IMG/VR virus record: IMGVR_UViG_3300031963_000162
Coordinates: 1 to 59,295 of that record
Length of the DNA: 59,295 nt
Source: a virus
Strand: one strand, 5' to 3'
The notes beneath the pieces were generated by a model. It was given only the letters and a program-made list of their open reading frames with translations. It was not told the origin of the DNA and ran no database searches. A program made the translations under genes and the position numbers. Of this stretch, positions 49,759 to 58,486 are shown in pieces (the stretch's first letter is position 1; each line of letters opens with the position of its first letter).

Positions 49759-50418
49759 ATGACTTACGACGAACTGGTTACCAACATCAGGAACTACACC
49801 GAGGTCGGGAGCAATGTCTTCACGAACGCGGTGATCAATACGTTCATTACGATGGCGGAGAACCGGATTCTTCGTGACATCGATTTGGATGTCTTCAAGA
49901 AGGAAGTCAGTGGCACGATGACTTCGGGCAATAAGTTCTTGTCCACGCCTACAGACATCTTGACGCACCGTTATCTGATGTTGACGGATGCGAGCAACAA
50001 CCAGCTTTTCCTTGATTTCCGCGATACGTCCTTCATGAAGGAGTACTGGCCGGATGGTTCCGATACAGGGACACCGAAGTACTACTCGGTTTGGGATCAA
50101 AACACTTTTTATGTTGCTCCGACACCGGGCTCAGCCTTTGCGGTTGAGCTTGGCTATATCTATCGTCCAGCGCAGTTGTCTTCCACAAACCCGAATACGT
50201 GGGTGAGTGACAACGCACCAGAGGCTCTTTTGTATGCTTGCTTGGTGCAGGCTTACAGCTATACAAAAGGTCCTACGGATATGCTGGGTTACTTTGAGAA
50301 TAGCTACAAACAGGCGCTGCAGGGTCTGGGTATCGAGCAGCAGGGTCGCCGTCGTCGTGATGAATACAGAGACGGCATGATACGTTTGAAAGTTAAATCG
50401 GAGTCACCCGGACCATGA
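49759..50418 (+). CDS. Second head-tail adaptor / tail completion protein
   Basis: A 219-aa protein beginning TYDELVTNIRNYTEVGSN, then ITMAENRILRDIDLDVFKKE, a beta middle (YYSVWDQNTFYVAPTPGSAF) and a helical end (YACLVQAYSYTKGPTDMLGY). Paralogous in overall plan to the preceding adaptor; both types often occur as pairs below the portal. It is coupled by ATGA to the next gene. Confidence 0.7.
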   Translation: MTYDELVTNIRNYTEVGSNVFTNAVINTFITMAENRILRDIDLDVFKKEVSGTMTSGNKFLSTPTDILTHRYLMLTDASNNQLFLDFRDTSFMKEYWPDGSDTGTPKYYSVWDQNTFYVAPTPGSAFAVELGYIYRPAQLSSTNPNTWVSDNAPEALLYACLVQAYSYTKGPTDMLGYFENSYKQALQGLGIEQQGRRRRDEYRDGMIRLKVKSESPGP

Positions 50419-50696
50419 TAGGCGGCGGCGTACTACTAGGCGACATCAAGGCGGTTATGGTTTCTGGACGTGGATTCACGCCAGAAGAAGTAGCCGAGAT
50501 GGCGTTGGAAAAGATTGTTTATATTGGGGAAGGTTCCCACCCTGTCATTCGTGAACAGGCGGAAGCTTTTAAAACCCAAATACGTGCGGTATTGGTGAGA
50601 TACATGCGGCAAGCCGTTGCATCTCACAACACCACGCTTGCAAACCGCCTTCGCGAAGCGGGGCACCCTGAGCTTATAAAACTTTTGGAGGATTGA
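50415..50696 (+). CDS. Small conserved tail-region protein
   Basis: A 93-aa helical protein: SGRGFTPEEVAEMALEKIVY, GSHPVIREQAEAFKTQIRAV, then LREAGHPELIKLLED. The GRGFTPEE...IG..SHP..R.QA..F pattern is common in environmental podoviruses at this position and unassigned. A packaging or tail-assembly accessory is possible. It ends one base before the next ATG. Confidence 0.65.
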   Translation: MIGGGVLLGDIKAVMVSGRGFTPEEVAEMALEKIVYIGEGSHPVIREQAEAFKTQIRAVLVRYMRQAVASHNTTLANRLREAGHPELIKLLED

Positions 50697-50697
50697 T

Positions 50698-51162
50698 ATG
50701 CCTATCTCTGTAACCACTGCCATGCCTACCTCGTTCAAGGTAGAGATTCTGCGGGCAGTTCACAACTTTACCGCTTCCACGGGCAATACCTTCAAGATTG
50801 CTTTGATGAAAGCAACTGCAGTAGGTTCGGGCACCTATGGTGCGGCAACGACCAGCTACACCGATTTGACTGGTAACTCGGATGAGTTGCCTAACGGTAG
50901 TGGCTATACCACGGGTGGTAACACGTTGGTTTCTGTCACGCCTGTAGCGGATGGCACCACAGCGGTCTGCGACTTTGACAACACCACGTGGTCCACTGCG
51001 ACGTTTACAACATGCGGCGCGATTATCTATAACGACACTGCAGCGGGTGATCCAGCTTGCGCGGTATTGAGCTTTGGTGGTGACCAGCAGGTGAGTTCGG
51101 GTGACTTCCAGATTCAGTTCCCAGCACCAGCTGCTGCTACTGCCATTATTCGCATTGCCTGA
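50698..51162 (+). CDS. Beta-rich tail/fibre protein
   Basis: A 154-aa Thr/Ala/Gly-rich protein (TSFKVEILRAVHNFTASTGN, then FKIALMKATAVGSGTY). The start FK.EIL...HNF...TGNTFKIALY is common in small tail/fibre-associated phage proteins. All-beta with a single exposed Cys pair; no enzyme motif. It probably anchors fibres encoded downstream. Confidence 0.6.
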   Translation: MPISVTTAMPTSFKVEILRAVHNFTASTGNTFKIALMKATAVGSGTYGAATTSYTDLTGNSDELPNGSGYTTGGNTLVSVTPVADGTTAVCDFDNTTWSTATFTTCGAIIYNDTAAGDPACAVLSFGGDQQVSSGDFQIQFPAPAAATAIIRIA

Positions 51163-51175
51163 GTAAGGAAAAAAT

Positions 51176-52447
51176 GTGTCCGTACCTGCAGCGGCTTGGG
51201 GCGATGATGGCTGGGGCGACTCCTCGTGGAGCGGCTTGCCTATCTCTGCAAACGGCTGGGGTGCGGATGCGTGGGGCGACAACGGCTGGGGCGGATTCGT
51301 CTCTGGCACTGTTGTCAGCGTCACTGGCGTTGAGGGCACAGGGCAGGTAGGAACAGTTACCCCGGTTGTCCTCTATGCCGTAAGTGGCGTAGCGGCGACG
51401 GGGGCGGTAGGATCGGTAGGACTGGTTGTTGGTGACACGGTCATCCCGGTTGGGGTGGTGGGCACCGGAGCGATAGGCACAGTTGCTGTAGCGGTTGTAG
51501 AGACGGTAACTGGGGTATCGGGTAGTGGTAGTGCAGGAACGGTAGTACCAAGCGTCATTGAGCGCGTTACCGGGGTTGTCGGCACGGGGGCGGTAGGAAC
51601 GGTCGCTAAGGCGATTTCTTACACGGTCACGGGGGTCGCGGGCACGGGCGCGGTGGGGACGAGTGTTCCGGTAGTACGTCCAACGGTGGTAGGTGTTAGT
51701 GCCGCCGGGGCGGTTGGAACGGTCTCGATTTCGGTGACGGATGCGGTTATCCCCACGGGGGTATCTGGCACGGGCGCGGTGGGCAATGTTGTTCCGCTGG
51801 TTCGTTATGGGGTTACTGGGGTATCGGCTACGGGGGCGGTTGGCACTGTAGCGGTTACTTCGAAAGTGGTCCCAACAGGGGTTGTTGGCACTGGTAATGT
51901 AGGCACCGTAAGTATTATCATCGGTGTAGTTTTCAATGTTACGGGTGTTGAAGGAACGGGTGCAGTTTCTGCTCCTACGCCGAAGATAAGCTATGTACCA
52001 AGTGGGGTACAGGGGCTGGGTGACGCGGGGCAGGTAGCGTTCCAAATTAGCAGTAATGTGACGCCGGTTGGGGTTGAGGGCGTTGGTGAAGTTGGTCAGG
52101 TTACTCCGTCGTATGACATCGATGTACCGGTTGTCGGCGTTGAAGGAACGGGCCAAGTAAACGATGTAAACGCTTTTGTCGTTAAGAAGGTATTCCCGGT
52201 AGGCGTAGAGGGAACCGGCTTGATGGGAACGGCGACAGTCCGTGTGGATAACACGGAGGTAGTCACCGGGGTAGGGGCGACAGGTGCGGTTGGTACGATT
52301 GCGTTCTTGAAGTGGTCGTTGATTGATGATTCGCAGACAGCCGACTGGAACGCAGTGAACGATGGGCAGGTAACGACGTGGACGGTAGTCAGCGATTCCC
52401 AGTCGCCAAACTGGGTAACGGTGGATGACACGCAACAAGCGGCATAA
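51176..52447 (+). CDS. Fibre protein made of sixteen 20-22-residue repeats
   Basis: A 423-aa protein from GTG 51176; an ATG two bases earlier is out of frame. The first 45 residues are Trp/Gly-rich (WGDDGWGDSSWSG, WGADAWGDNGWGG). Then about sixteen units of the form (V/P)TGVxGTGAVGTVxxxVxxx run to residue about 378, the shape of a beta-solenoid or beta-helix. The last 45 residues repeat DDSQ/NDGQ/SDSQ/DDTQ with W in between. Its minus strand is also open, which is a side effect of the repeat. It is probably a rigid fibre shaft. Confidence 0.7.
   Translation: MSVPAAAWGDDGWGDSSWSGLPISANGWGADAWGDNGWGGFVSGTVVSVTGVEGTGQVGTVTPVVLYAVSGVAATGAVGSVGLVVGDTVIPVGVVGTGAIGTVAVAVVETVTGVSGSGSAGTVVPSVIERVTGVVGTGAVGTVAKAISYTVTGVAGTGAVGTSVPVVRPTVVGVSAAGAVGTVSISVTDAVIPTGVSGTGAVGNVVPLVRYGVTGVSATGAVGTVAVTSKVVPTGVVGTGNVGTVSIIIGVVFNVTGVEGTGAVSAPTPKISYVPSGVQGLGDAGQVAFQISSNVTPVGVEGVGEVGQVTPSYDIDVPVVGVEGTGQVNDVNAFVVKKVFPVGVEGTGLMGTATVRVDNTEVVTGVGATGAVGTIAFLKWSLIDDSQTADWNAVNDGQVTTWTVVSDSQSPNWVTVDDTQQAA
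51313..52311 (+). repeat. Sixteen-unit in-frame tandem repeat (60-66 bp units)
   Basis: Units encode TGVxGTGAVGTV-type blocks. Bases differ between units while residues at fixed positions are kept, so the array is old or selected at protein level rather than a fresh expansion. Confidence 0.75.
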
Positions 52448-52456
52448 GGAAAGATC

Positions 52457-53809
52457 ATGGCAAGTACATTTAGTACCTTAAAGATTGAGCTTATTGGTGA
52501 TGGTGAACAGTCCGGCACATGGGGCAACACCACCAACAATAACTGGGGTAGCTCGAGTGCGGGATCGCGAGGCCTCGAACAGGCCGTTGTGGGCATGGCG
52601 ACGCTGGAGACAGCGGACTTCTCGGCCAATGCGTACACCATGCCGTATGCAGACTCCAACGCTGCTCAGGACTTCCGTGCGTTCGTGCTGAACATCACCG
52701 CGACGTTGTCGGGCGCGGGCACGGTCACAGTGCCTGCGATTGAGAAGCCTTATTTGGTCTTCAATAACTCGGTAGGTGGTTTTGATGTCACGGTAAAAGT
52801 GGCGGGCCAGACTGGCGTTACGGTGCCAAATGGTAGACGAGTTCTTGTCTATAACAACGGCACGGATGTCGGCGAGACGATCAACTTCTTGTCCTCGTTG
52901 CAGTTGGGTGGAAACCTGAAGATGCCAAGTGCGTCTTCGGTGATTGACGCGAACAACAACGAGTTGATTAAGTTTCCTTCGACGGTGGCGTCGGCAGTTA
53001 ACGAGGTAACGATCACCAACGCTGCGACGGGTTCGGGTCCTGCGATTCAGGCCACTGGTAACGACACCAACATCGATTTGAACTTTACGCCCAAGGGCAC
53101 GGGCAACATCATCTTTACCGCGAACAATGTGCGGGTTGCGAGTGCGGCGTCGATTCTGGACTCGAACAACAACGAGTTGATCAAGTTCCCTTCGGCGGTG
53201 GGCTCTGCGATCAACGAAGTCACGATCACGAATGCGGCGACAGGCGCGGGTCCGGCGATTCAAGCGTCGGGCGGTGACACAAACATTGACTTGAACTTCA
53301 CGCCAAAGGGCAGCGGCAGCGTGGTTGTGTCCACGGGCAGTCTTGCGCTGACGACGGGTAACTTGCGGTTGTCGTCGGGTGCGTCGGTGGTGGACGCTAA
53401 TAGCAACGAGTTGATCAAATTCCCTGCAACGGTTGCGTCAGCGGTGAACGAAGTCACTATCAGTAACGCAGCGACAGGGTCGAATCCTAGCATTGCGGCC
53501 ACAGGTGGCGACACGAACATCAGCTTGTCGTTTGCTGCCAAGGGCACGGGCGCGTACAACTTCGCGGGCACGGCGGATACGGCAGCAGAGATTCGGTGGT
53601 TTGAGGATTCAGACAACGGCAGTAACTACGTGTCGTTCAAAGCGCCTGCGACGATTGCCACTAACGTGGCATGGACACTGCCTGCTGCGGATGGTACAAC
53701 GGGTCAAGTGCTTTCGACTGACGGCTCGGGAACGCTGTCGTGGTCTACGAGTAGCGGTGGTATCTCAACTGGTAAGGCCATTGCGATGGCTATGATCTTC
53801 GGATTCTAA
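52457..53809 (+). CDS. Tail fibre with three tandem beta-domains
   Basis: A 450-aa protein. The N-terminus (STFSTLKIELIGDGEQSGTW, then GNTTNNNWG) is a fibre attachment module shared by many aquatic phages. Residues 160-370 hold three repeats of about 65-75 residues starting (S/A)xxxDxNxNELIKFPxxV and containing EVTI(T/S)NAATG and DTNIxLxF. The end has a head-like segment (GTTGQVLSTDGSGTLSW) and finishes GKAIAMAMIFGF, a known fibre terminus. Trimeric receptor-binding fibre (inference from pattern). Confidence 0.75.
   Translation: MASTFSTLKIELIGDGEQSGTWGNTTNNNWGSSSAGSRGLEQAVVGMATLETADFSANAYTMPYADSNAAQDFRAFVLNITATLSGAGTVTVPAIEKPYLVFNNSVGGFDVTVKVAGQTGVTVPNGRRVLVYNNGTDVGETINFLSSLQLGGNLKMPSASSVIDANNNELIKFPSTVASAVNEVTITNAATGSGPAIQATGNDTNIDLNFTPKGTGNIIFTANNVRVASAASILDSNNNELIKFPSAVGSAINEVTITNAATGAGPAIQASGGDTNIDLNFTPKGSGSVVVSTGSLALTTGNLRLSSGASVVDANSNELIKFPATVASAVNEVTISNAATGSNPSIAATGGDTNISLSFAAKGTGAYNFAGTADTAAEIRWFEDSDNGSNYVSFKAPATIATNVAWTLPAADGTTGQVLSTDGSGTLSWSTSSGGISTGKAIAMAMIFGF
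52931..53563 (+). repeat. Three-unit in-frame repeat in tail fibre gene
   Basis: Three units begin near 52931, 53145 and 53379, each encoding NELIKFP, NEVTI and DTNI blocks at the same spacing. The bases are similar but not identical. Confidence 0.7.
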
Positions 53810-53821
53810 GGAGTTTCTAAA

Positions 53822-54229
53822 ATGGCAAACCCGAACATTGTCAACGTAGTAAGTATTTTTGGGAATACTGCTTACGTTATCCCTTCCTCGGCGGCGACTG
53901 CGACGACCTCGTGGACGTTCAATGGTACGACTTCACTAACGGGTCTGACGCCCGCAGCGAACACGGTCAACCGTGTCACGTCCATCACTGCGTCGAATAC
54001 AACATCATCTGCTGCAACCGCTACGATTGCAGTCGGTAACAACGCGACGTTTGGCTCGGCGACGGTGATTGCTTATCCGGCGTTCCAGATCAGCGTTCCC
54101 CCGAATGCGACCTTGGTGATTGTGGACAAGACGAACTCTCTGTATATCACTGAGAATCAGTCGGTAGCTGCATTCAGCGGTACAGCAAGCGCCCTGACGT
54201 TCACGGCTACCTTCGAAGCGATTACCTAA
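53822..54229 (+). CDS. Small beta-rich fibre-associated protein
   Basis: A 135-aa Thr/Ala/Ser-rich protein after AAGGAGTTTCTAAA. It starts NPNIVNVVSIFGNTAYVIPS and continues as beta strands, a pattern of small fibre caps or decoration proteins following aquatic-phage fibres. No signal or enzyme motif. Confidence 0.6.
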   Translation: MANPNIVNVVSIFGNTAYVIPSSAATATTSWTFNGTTSLTGLTPAANTVNRVTSITASNTTSSAATATIAVGNNATFGSATVIAYPAFQISVPPNATLVIVDKTNSLYITENQSVAAFSGTASALTFTATFEAIT

Positions 54230-54239
54230 TAGGTGAGTT

Positions 54240-55130
54240 ATGGGGGGATTTCGTTATCCCGGCGGTTTCATCAGCGCCTCGTACAACCCGGCTGCGGCGA
54301 ACGTCATACAAGGTACGATTTTGGTGAATTACCTTGTGGTTGCTGGCGGCGGTGGCGGCGGTAGTTCAGGTGCTGGTGGCGGTGGTGGATTTAGAACTGG
54401 ATCAGACGCAGCCTTAACTACTGGTACTGAACTCGTAATTACTGTCGGCGCAGGGGGTAGCGGCCTCAATGGCGCTAGAACCAATGGCGTCAACTCCTCT
54501 ATCGTCGGCGGTGCTGTATCTCCGTTTGTATCGCCCGGACTTGTATCGGCGGGCGGTGGCGTTGGTGGCGCAGGGAATAACACCGCAGGCGGTGATGGTG
54601 GATCAGGCGGCGGTGGTAGTTATGGCGCAGGTGCCGGAAGGCTTGGTGGTCCCGGGGGCGCTGGTAACACTCCTAGTGTATCGCCTTCTCAGGGTAATGC
54701 AGGCGGTGCAGGTGCCGAGGCTACTTACGCTTACCGAGGCGGCGGGGGTGGTGGTGCAGGCGCTGTTGGTGGGGCGTCTTCCGCAGGCGGGAATGGCGGT
54801 GCGGGTGCAGCGTCTTCAATAAGCGGTGCTTCAGTAACTTATGCTGGCGGCGGCGGTGCGGGGGGAGGTTCTGTTGCAGGTACTGGCGGTGCTGGCGGCG
54901 GCGGTAATGGCGCAACAAGTGGAGCAGGTGCATCGGGAACGGCTAATACAGGTGGTGGCGCGGGCGGTGCAGATGCTGGTGGCAGTACAACCAGTGGTAA
55001 CGGGGGTTCTGGCATTGTCATCATTAGCGCGACTTCTACCGCTCAATATGTTAAGGGTTCCCCAACGATTACCACTTCTGGTGGCAGAATCATTTACACA
55101 TTCACCGCGTCTGGCGCGATTATGTTCTGA
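54240..55130 (+). CDS. Glycine-rich tail tip adhesin
   Basis: A 296-aa protein. Residues 30-260 are dominated by Gly runs (VVAGGGGGGSSGAGGGGG, GGSGGGGSYGAGAG, GGGGAGGGSVAGTGG) with short variable inserts; the ends are beta (ILVNYLVVAG and GGRIIYTFTASGAIM). This VVAGGGGGG...GNGGSGIVII plan is the known glycine-rich (polyglycine-sandwich) adhesin type that caps fibres and sets host specificity through its variable loops. Gly-codon repeats make the gene prone to recombination. Confidence 0.75.
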   Translation: MGGFRYPGGFISASYNPAAANVIQGTILVNYLVVAGGGGGGSSGAGGGGGFRTGSDAALTTGTELVITVGAGGSGLNGARTNGVNSSIVGGAVSPFVSPGLVSAGGGVGGAGNNTAGGDGGSGGGGSYGAGAGRLGGPGGAGNTPSVSPSQGNAGGAGAEATYAYRGGGGGGAGAVGGASSAGGNGGAGAASSISGASVTYAGGGGAGGGSVAGTGGAGGGGNGATSGAGASGTANTGGGAGGADAGGSTTSGNGGSGIVIISATSTAQYVKGSPTITTSGGRIIYTFTASGAIMF

Positions 55131-55138
55131 GGTTAACG

Positions 55139-55669
55139 ATGGCACACTTTGCTCAATTAGATGAAAACAATGTTGTAACGCAGGTGATCGTTGTGCATAA
55201 CAGCGAGCTTGTGGAGAGCAAGCAGACGACCGTTAATGAGGACGGCAGCGTATCTGTGGCTGTGGTTGAGTCAGAGCAGCGCGGAATTGATTTCTGTAAG
55301 TCCTTGTTTGGTGATGACACGCGCTGGGTGCAGACAAGCTACAACAACAGCTTCCGTGGCAAGTACGCAGGTGTGGGCGATACGTTTGAGGATGGGGTGT
55401 TTGTGGCTCCTCCGCCACCCGTTATTGAAGTGATCGAGGTTCCGCAGCAGACCGAGTCGGTCGCCGCTCTGGAATCCGCTTCAGTTCAGGCTTTGACCTC
55501 TGACGACATTCAAGCGTTGACTTCCACTGACGTGCAGGCATTAGCCAGTCTGGAGGTACAGGCGCTGACATCCATTGATGTGCAGGCTTTGACTAGTTCC
55601 GACGTACAGGCACTGACCTCTGCCGACATCTCCGCGCTCACAACCAGCGACATTTCTTCTTTGGGGTAA
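55139..55669 (+). CDS. Tail protein with VQALTS octapeptide repeats
   Basis: A 176-aa protein. The N-terminal 90 residues (HFAQLDENNVVTQVIVVHNS ... WVQTSYNNSFRGKYAGVGDT) form a module common in cyanophage-like tail proteins. After a Pro hinge come about eight near-perfect octapeptides (VQALTSxD) from residue 115 to the end. Such repeats in phage fibres build short beta-roll or coiled segments. The ATG follows GAGGTTAACG. Confidence 0.7.
   Translation: MAHFAQLDENNVVTQVIVVHNSELVESKQTTVNEDGSVSVAVVESEQRGIDFCKSLFGDDTRWVQTSYNNSFRGKYAGVGDTFEDGVFVAPPPPVIEVIEVPQQTESVAALESASVQALTSDDIQALTSTDVQALASLEVQALTSIDVQALTSSDVQALTSADISALTTSDISSLG
55475..55660 (+). repeat. Octapeptide-coding tandem repeat
   Basis: About eight 24-bp units encode VQALTS(S/T/A/D)D(I/V). 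Third codon positions vary, so the units are not recent exact copies. Confidence 0.65.
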
Positions 55670-55672
55670 GTC

Positions 55673-57823
55673 ATGACTGTACAGTACCAAGGCGTATGGT
55701 CGTTACAGAGTGCTGCACAGCTACAGTCCACGCAGCGGTGGGTGACTGACCCTCTATACAAGAACACGACGCTGCTGCTCCAAGCCGACGACGCGGCTAA
55801 CGGTGCGCAGAACAACACGTTCCTAGACTCCAGCAGCAACAGCTTTGCCATCACCCGTAACGGGAATACCACGCAGGGTAGCTTCACGCCGTTTAGCTTA
55901 CAGCCGGGGGCGTGGAGTAACTACTTTAATGGTAGCTCTGATTATTTAAGAATCGCTGACAATGCTGCTTTTGACTTTGGTACAGGTGCGTTCTGTATTG
56001 AGATGTGGTTCATGCTCACCGCAGATGCTGCGCAGAACGGAGAGACCAACAGAGAGGCTACGTTACTTGGGGCATTCCCAGACAGCGGCACTTTGGCAAA
56101 TACTTATGCTATAGGGATTGGCGGGAATAGCGCGACCACAGGAACAGCTATCGCATTTAGCATAAGACAAGGTGACACAATTGCCTATAACCAAGTATAC
56201 ACAGCGCCAATTACCAAAAACGAATGGCATCATGTAGTTGTGTGCCGTTCGGGCAATAACTTTGCGATGTTCTACGATGGCTTGAGAGTATCGTCAAATG
56301 CTTCTTACACCTACTCGGTAGATACGGCCCACAGCGTAAAAATCGGAGCATTGATATACCCAACATACAATCATTACTTTCCGGGGTATATCTCTAACGT
56401 CAGGATAGTCAAAGGTGCGTCTGTATACACGCCGACGAACACTAGTATTGTTGTTCCGAACATTCCGCTGGGTGCAACTAGTGGTGGTCAGACCCCACCG
56501 ACGGGCACCCAAACTTCGCTGCTTACTTGTCAGTCAAATCGTTTTGTAGATAACGGTGGACTGGTTACGCCTAACACCATCACCATCGGCGGCGGCACTC
56601 CCTCCGTCCAAGCCTTCTCGCCTTTCGCGCCACAGTTCCAGTGGACGCCGAGTGTCATTGGCGGGTCGGGATACTTTGATGGGAGTGGGGATTGGCTTTC
56701 ATTTTCCAGCAACGCTGCTTTTACCGTTGGCACAGGTAGCTTGACTATTGAAGCGTGGATATATGTAACGTCGCTTTCTCAAACATTTCAAGGAATTATT
56801 TCAGGCAGAGCAGATGCAAGCCCAAACTTCCCCGGACTCGGATTGGTTATCGACAACAGCCAACTGTTTTTTACAATATTAAACATTGGAACTGGCTTAA
56901 GAGACTCTGCCAACGTCCCTTTGAATCAGTGGGTTCATGTCGTGGGTGTTCGCTCTGGGACAAATGCAGCGTTGTTTGTTAACGGCGCACGAAAAGCATT
57001 TTCTGCCAGCAACTCCGATAACGGCACATCAAGTGACATGGTAATTGGTAGGTATTACCCAGCAACAAACAACTATTACTTTAGTGGATATATTGCGGGT
57101 GCAAGATTGCTAAAGGGAACCGCTGCATACGACCCAACACAGACAACCATTACTATACCGACTGCACCTGCAACGCCTGTTGCTAACACTTCATTTTTGA
57201 CCAACTTCACCAACGCCGGTATTTACGACGGCACGATGAAGAACAACTTGGAGACCGTGGGCAACGCACAGGTCAGCACGGCTGTTGTGAAGTACGGCAG
57301 TGGGTCGATGTACTTCGATGGTACGGGGGATTATCTATCCTTACCCGTGCAACGGACGATTGAGCTAGGGAGTGCGGATTGGACGTTTGAGACTTGGGTT
57401 TACATGAACACCGTTTCTTCTCAACAATCCATCATTTACTTAAATGGGAATACCTCTGGGTATGCAGCATTAAACCTACAGGTACAGAGTGGCGCATTGA
57501 ATTTGTGGCTGTCTGCTAACGGCAGTTCTTGGTCTTTGCAGCAAAACACGATTGGCACGATTGCCGCCAATGCTTGGAACCACATCGCGGTGGTAAAGGT
57601 TGGCACAAATATTAAAGTGTATATAAACGGCACAAACGTATCTGGGAATGGTTACACAGTAGCAGCGTCGCTTATGACAACGTATACGGTAAATCAGATA
57701 GGTGTTTACAACGCATCGTCATATAACCTGAACGGGTACTTGGATGACATGCGCTTGACGTTAGGCATCGCCCGTTACACACAGAACTTCATCCCGCCCA
57801 GCGTGGCATTGCCAAGACAGTAA
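55673..57823 (+). CDS. Receptor-binding protein with three LamG/concanavalin-like domains
   Basis: A 716-aa protein. A linker module (RWVTDPLYKNTTLLLQADD, NNTFLDSSSNSFAI) precedes each lectin-like domain. LamG signatures: YFNGSSDYLRI...AFCIEMWF (near residue 82), YFDGSGDWLSF...LTIEAWIYV (near 331) and YFDGTGDYLSL...WTFETWVYM (near 548), each ending in a G-Y-(I/L)-x-(N/G/D)-x-R-x strand. Such domains bind carbohydrate, so the protein probably recognises host surface sugars. A second gene with the same module plan begins at 58479. Confidence 0.85.
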   Translation: MTVQYQGVWSLQSAAQLQSTQRWVTDPLYKNTTLLLQADDAANGAQNNTFLDSSSNSFAITRNGNTTQGSFTPFSLQPGAWSNYFNGSSDYLRIADNAAFDFGTGAFCIEMWFMLTADAAQNGETNREATLLGAFPDSGTLANTYAIGIGGNSATTGTAIAFSIRQGDTIAYNQVYTAPITKNEWHHVVVCRSGNNFAMFYDGLRVSSNASYTYSVDTAHSVKIGALIYPTYNHYFPGYISNVRIVKGASVYTPTNTSIVVPNIPLGATSGGQTPPTGTQTSLLTCQSNRFVDNGGLVTPNTITIGGGTPSVQAFSPFAPQFQWTPSVIGGSGYFDGSGDWLSFSSNAAFTVGTGSLTIEAWIYVTSLSQTFQGIISGRADASPNFPGLGLVIDNSQLFFTILNIGTGLRDSANVPLNQWVHVVGVRSGTNAALFVNGARKAFSASNSDNGTSSDMVIGRYYPATNNYYFSGYIAGARLLKGTAAYDPTQTTITIPTAPATPVANTSFLTNFTNAGIYDGTMKNNLETVGNAQVSTAVVKYGSGSMYFDGTGDYLSLPVQRTIELGSADWTFETWVYMNTVSSQQSIIYLNGNTSGYAALNLQVQSGALNLWLSANGSSWSLQQNTIGTIAANAWNHIAVVKVGTNIKVYINGTNVSGNGYTVAASLMTTYTVNQIGVYNASSYNLNGYLDDMRLTLGIARYTQNFIPPSVALPRQ

Positions 57824-57832
57824 GGACAGGAC

Positions 57833-58486
57833 ATGAGTAGGGGCGACGACAATTGTTATTTATATTTGATAACAAACACCGTGAACGAAAAAGCATACAT
57901 AGGCATTTCGTCTAACCCGTCCCAGCGGTTTAGTTGTCATGGCGGCTTGCATCAAGCAAGAAAAATGGCAATAGCTCGTGCTATGCGTAAACACGGTAAG
58001 TCAAGTTTCCAACTACAGGTATTGGCAAACGGTAGCCGTTCCTATTGCGAGGCCTTGGAAAAAAGAGCCATAGTGTCTTTCAATACAGCCATTCCAAGTG
58101 GATACAACATTGCAAAAGGCGGTCAGGGATGCCCACTGGTTCCATCAAGCGTGATGGATTTAAGGAATAAAAAAATAAGCGATGCCTTAAAGGGCAGGTC
58201 TTTGAGTGATGCTCACAAAAGCAAGATCGCAGCGACTTTGCGTGGCAGGCCTTTAGCAGAGGCTACAAAGCAAAAACTCAGTGCGGTGTTGAAGGGCAGA
58301 GTTCATAGCAAGGATCATAAGGAAAAGATAGGCCTTGCGTTGGCTAATAAGCCAAAAGTCAAAACCGAGGGTAGGATAGCGGGTGAAATTAAGCATAGCG
58401 AAACGCTTCGCAAGAGATGGCAAGACCCAGAATTTAGGGAAATGATGATGGCTGCACGACGCAAAAAGGTACAAAATCATGAGTAA
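57833..58486 (+). CDS. GIY-YIG homing endonuclease (copy 2)
   Basis: A 217-aa protein, with AAGGACAGGAC before ATG 57833. GIY-YIG core: LYLITNTVNEKAYIGISS, then RFSCHGGLHQAR and YCEALEKRAI (Arg and Glu). Two or more NUMOD3-like units follow (KKISDALKGRSLSDAHKSKI, LKGRVHSKDHKEKIGLAL) and a basic end. It lies between two LamG-type genes and overlaps the next start by 8 bases. Sequence differs enough from copy 1 to indicate independent acquisition. Confidence 0.9.
   Translation: MSRGDDNCYLYLITNTVNEKAYIGISSNPSQRFSCHGGLHQARKMAIARAMRKHGKSSFQLQVLANGSRSYCEALEKRAIVSFNTAIPSGYNIAKGGQGCPLVPSSVMDLRNKKISDALKGRSLSDAHKSKIAATLRGRPLAEATKQKLSAVLKGRVHSKDHKEKIGLALANKPKVKTEGRIAGEIKHSETLRKRWQDPEFREMMMAARRKKVQNHE

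Noticed and set aside
51313-52311. CRISPR or DNA-level satellite
   Set aside because: The repeats are in frame and conserved at the protein level with base variation, so they are protein repeats.
51146-52438. 430-aa open frame on the minus strand
   Set aside because: It mirrors the repeat-built fibre gene; the protein is an improbable Tyr/Arg/Asn repeat and there is no ribosome site.
52478-53263. 261-aa open frame on the minus strand under the tail fibre
   Set aside because: Arg-rich shadow created by repeats in the fibre gene; no ribosome site.
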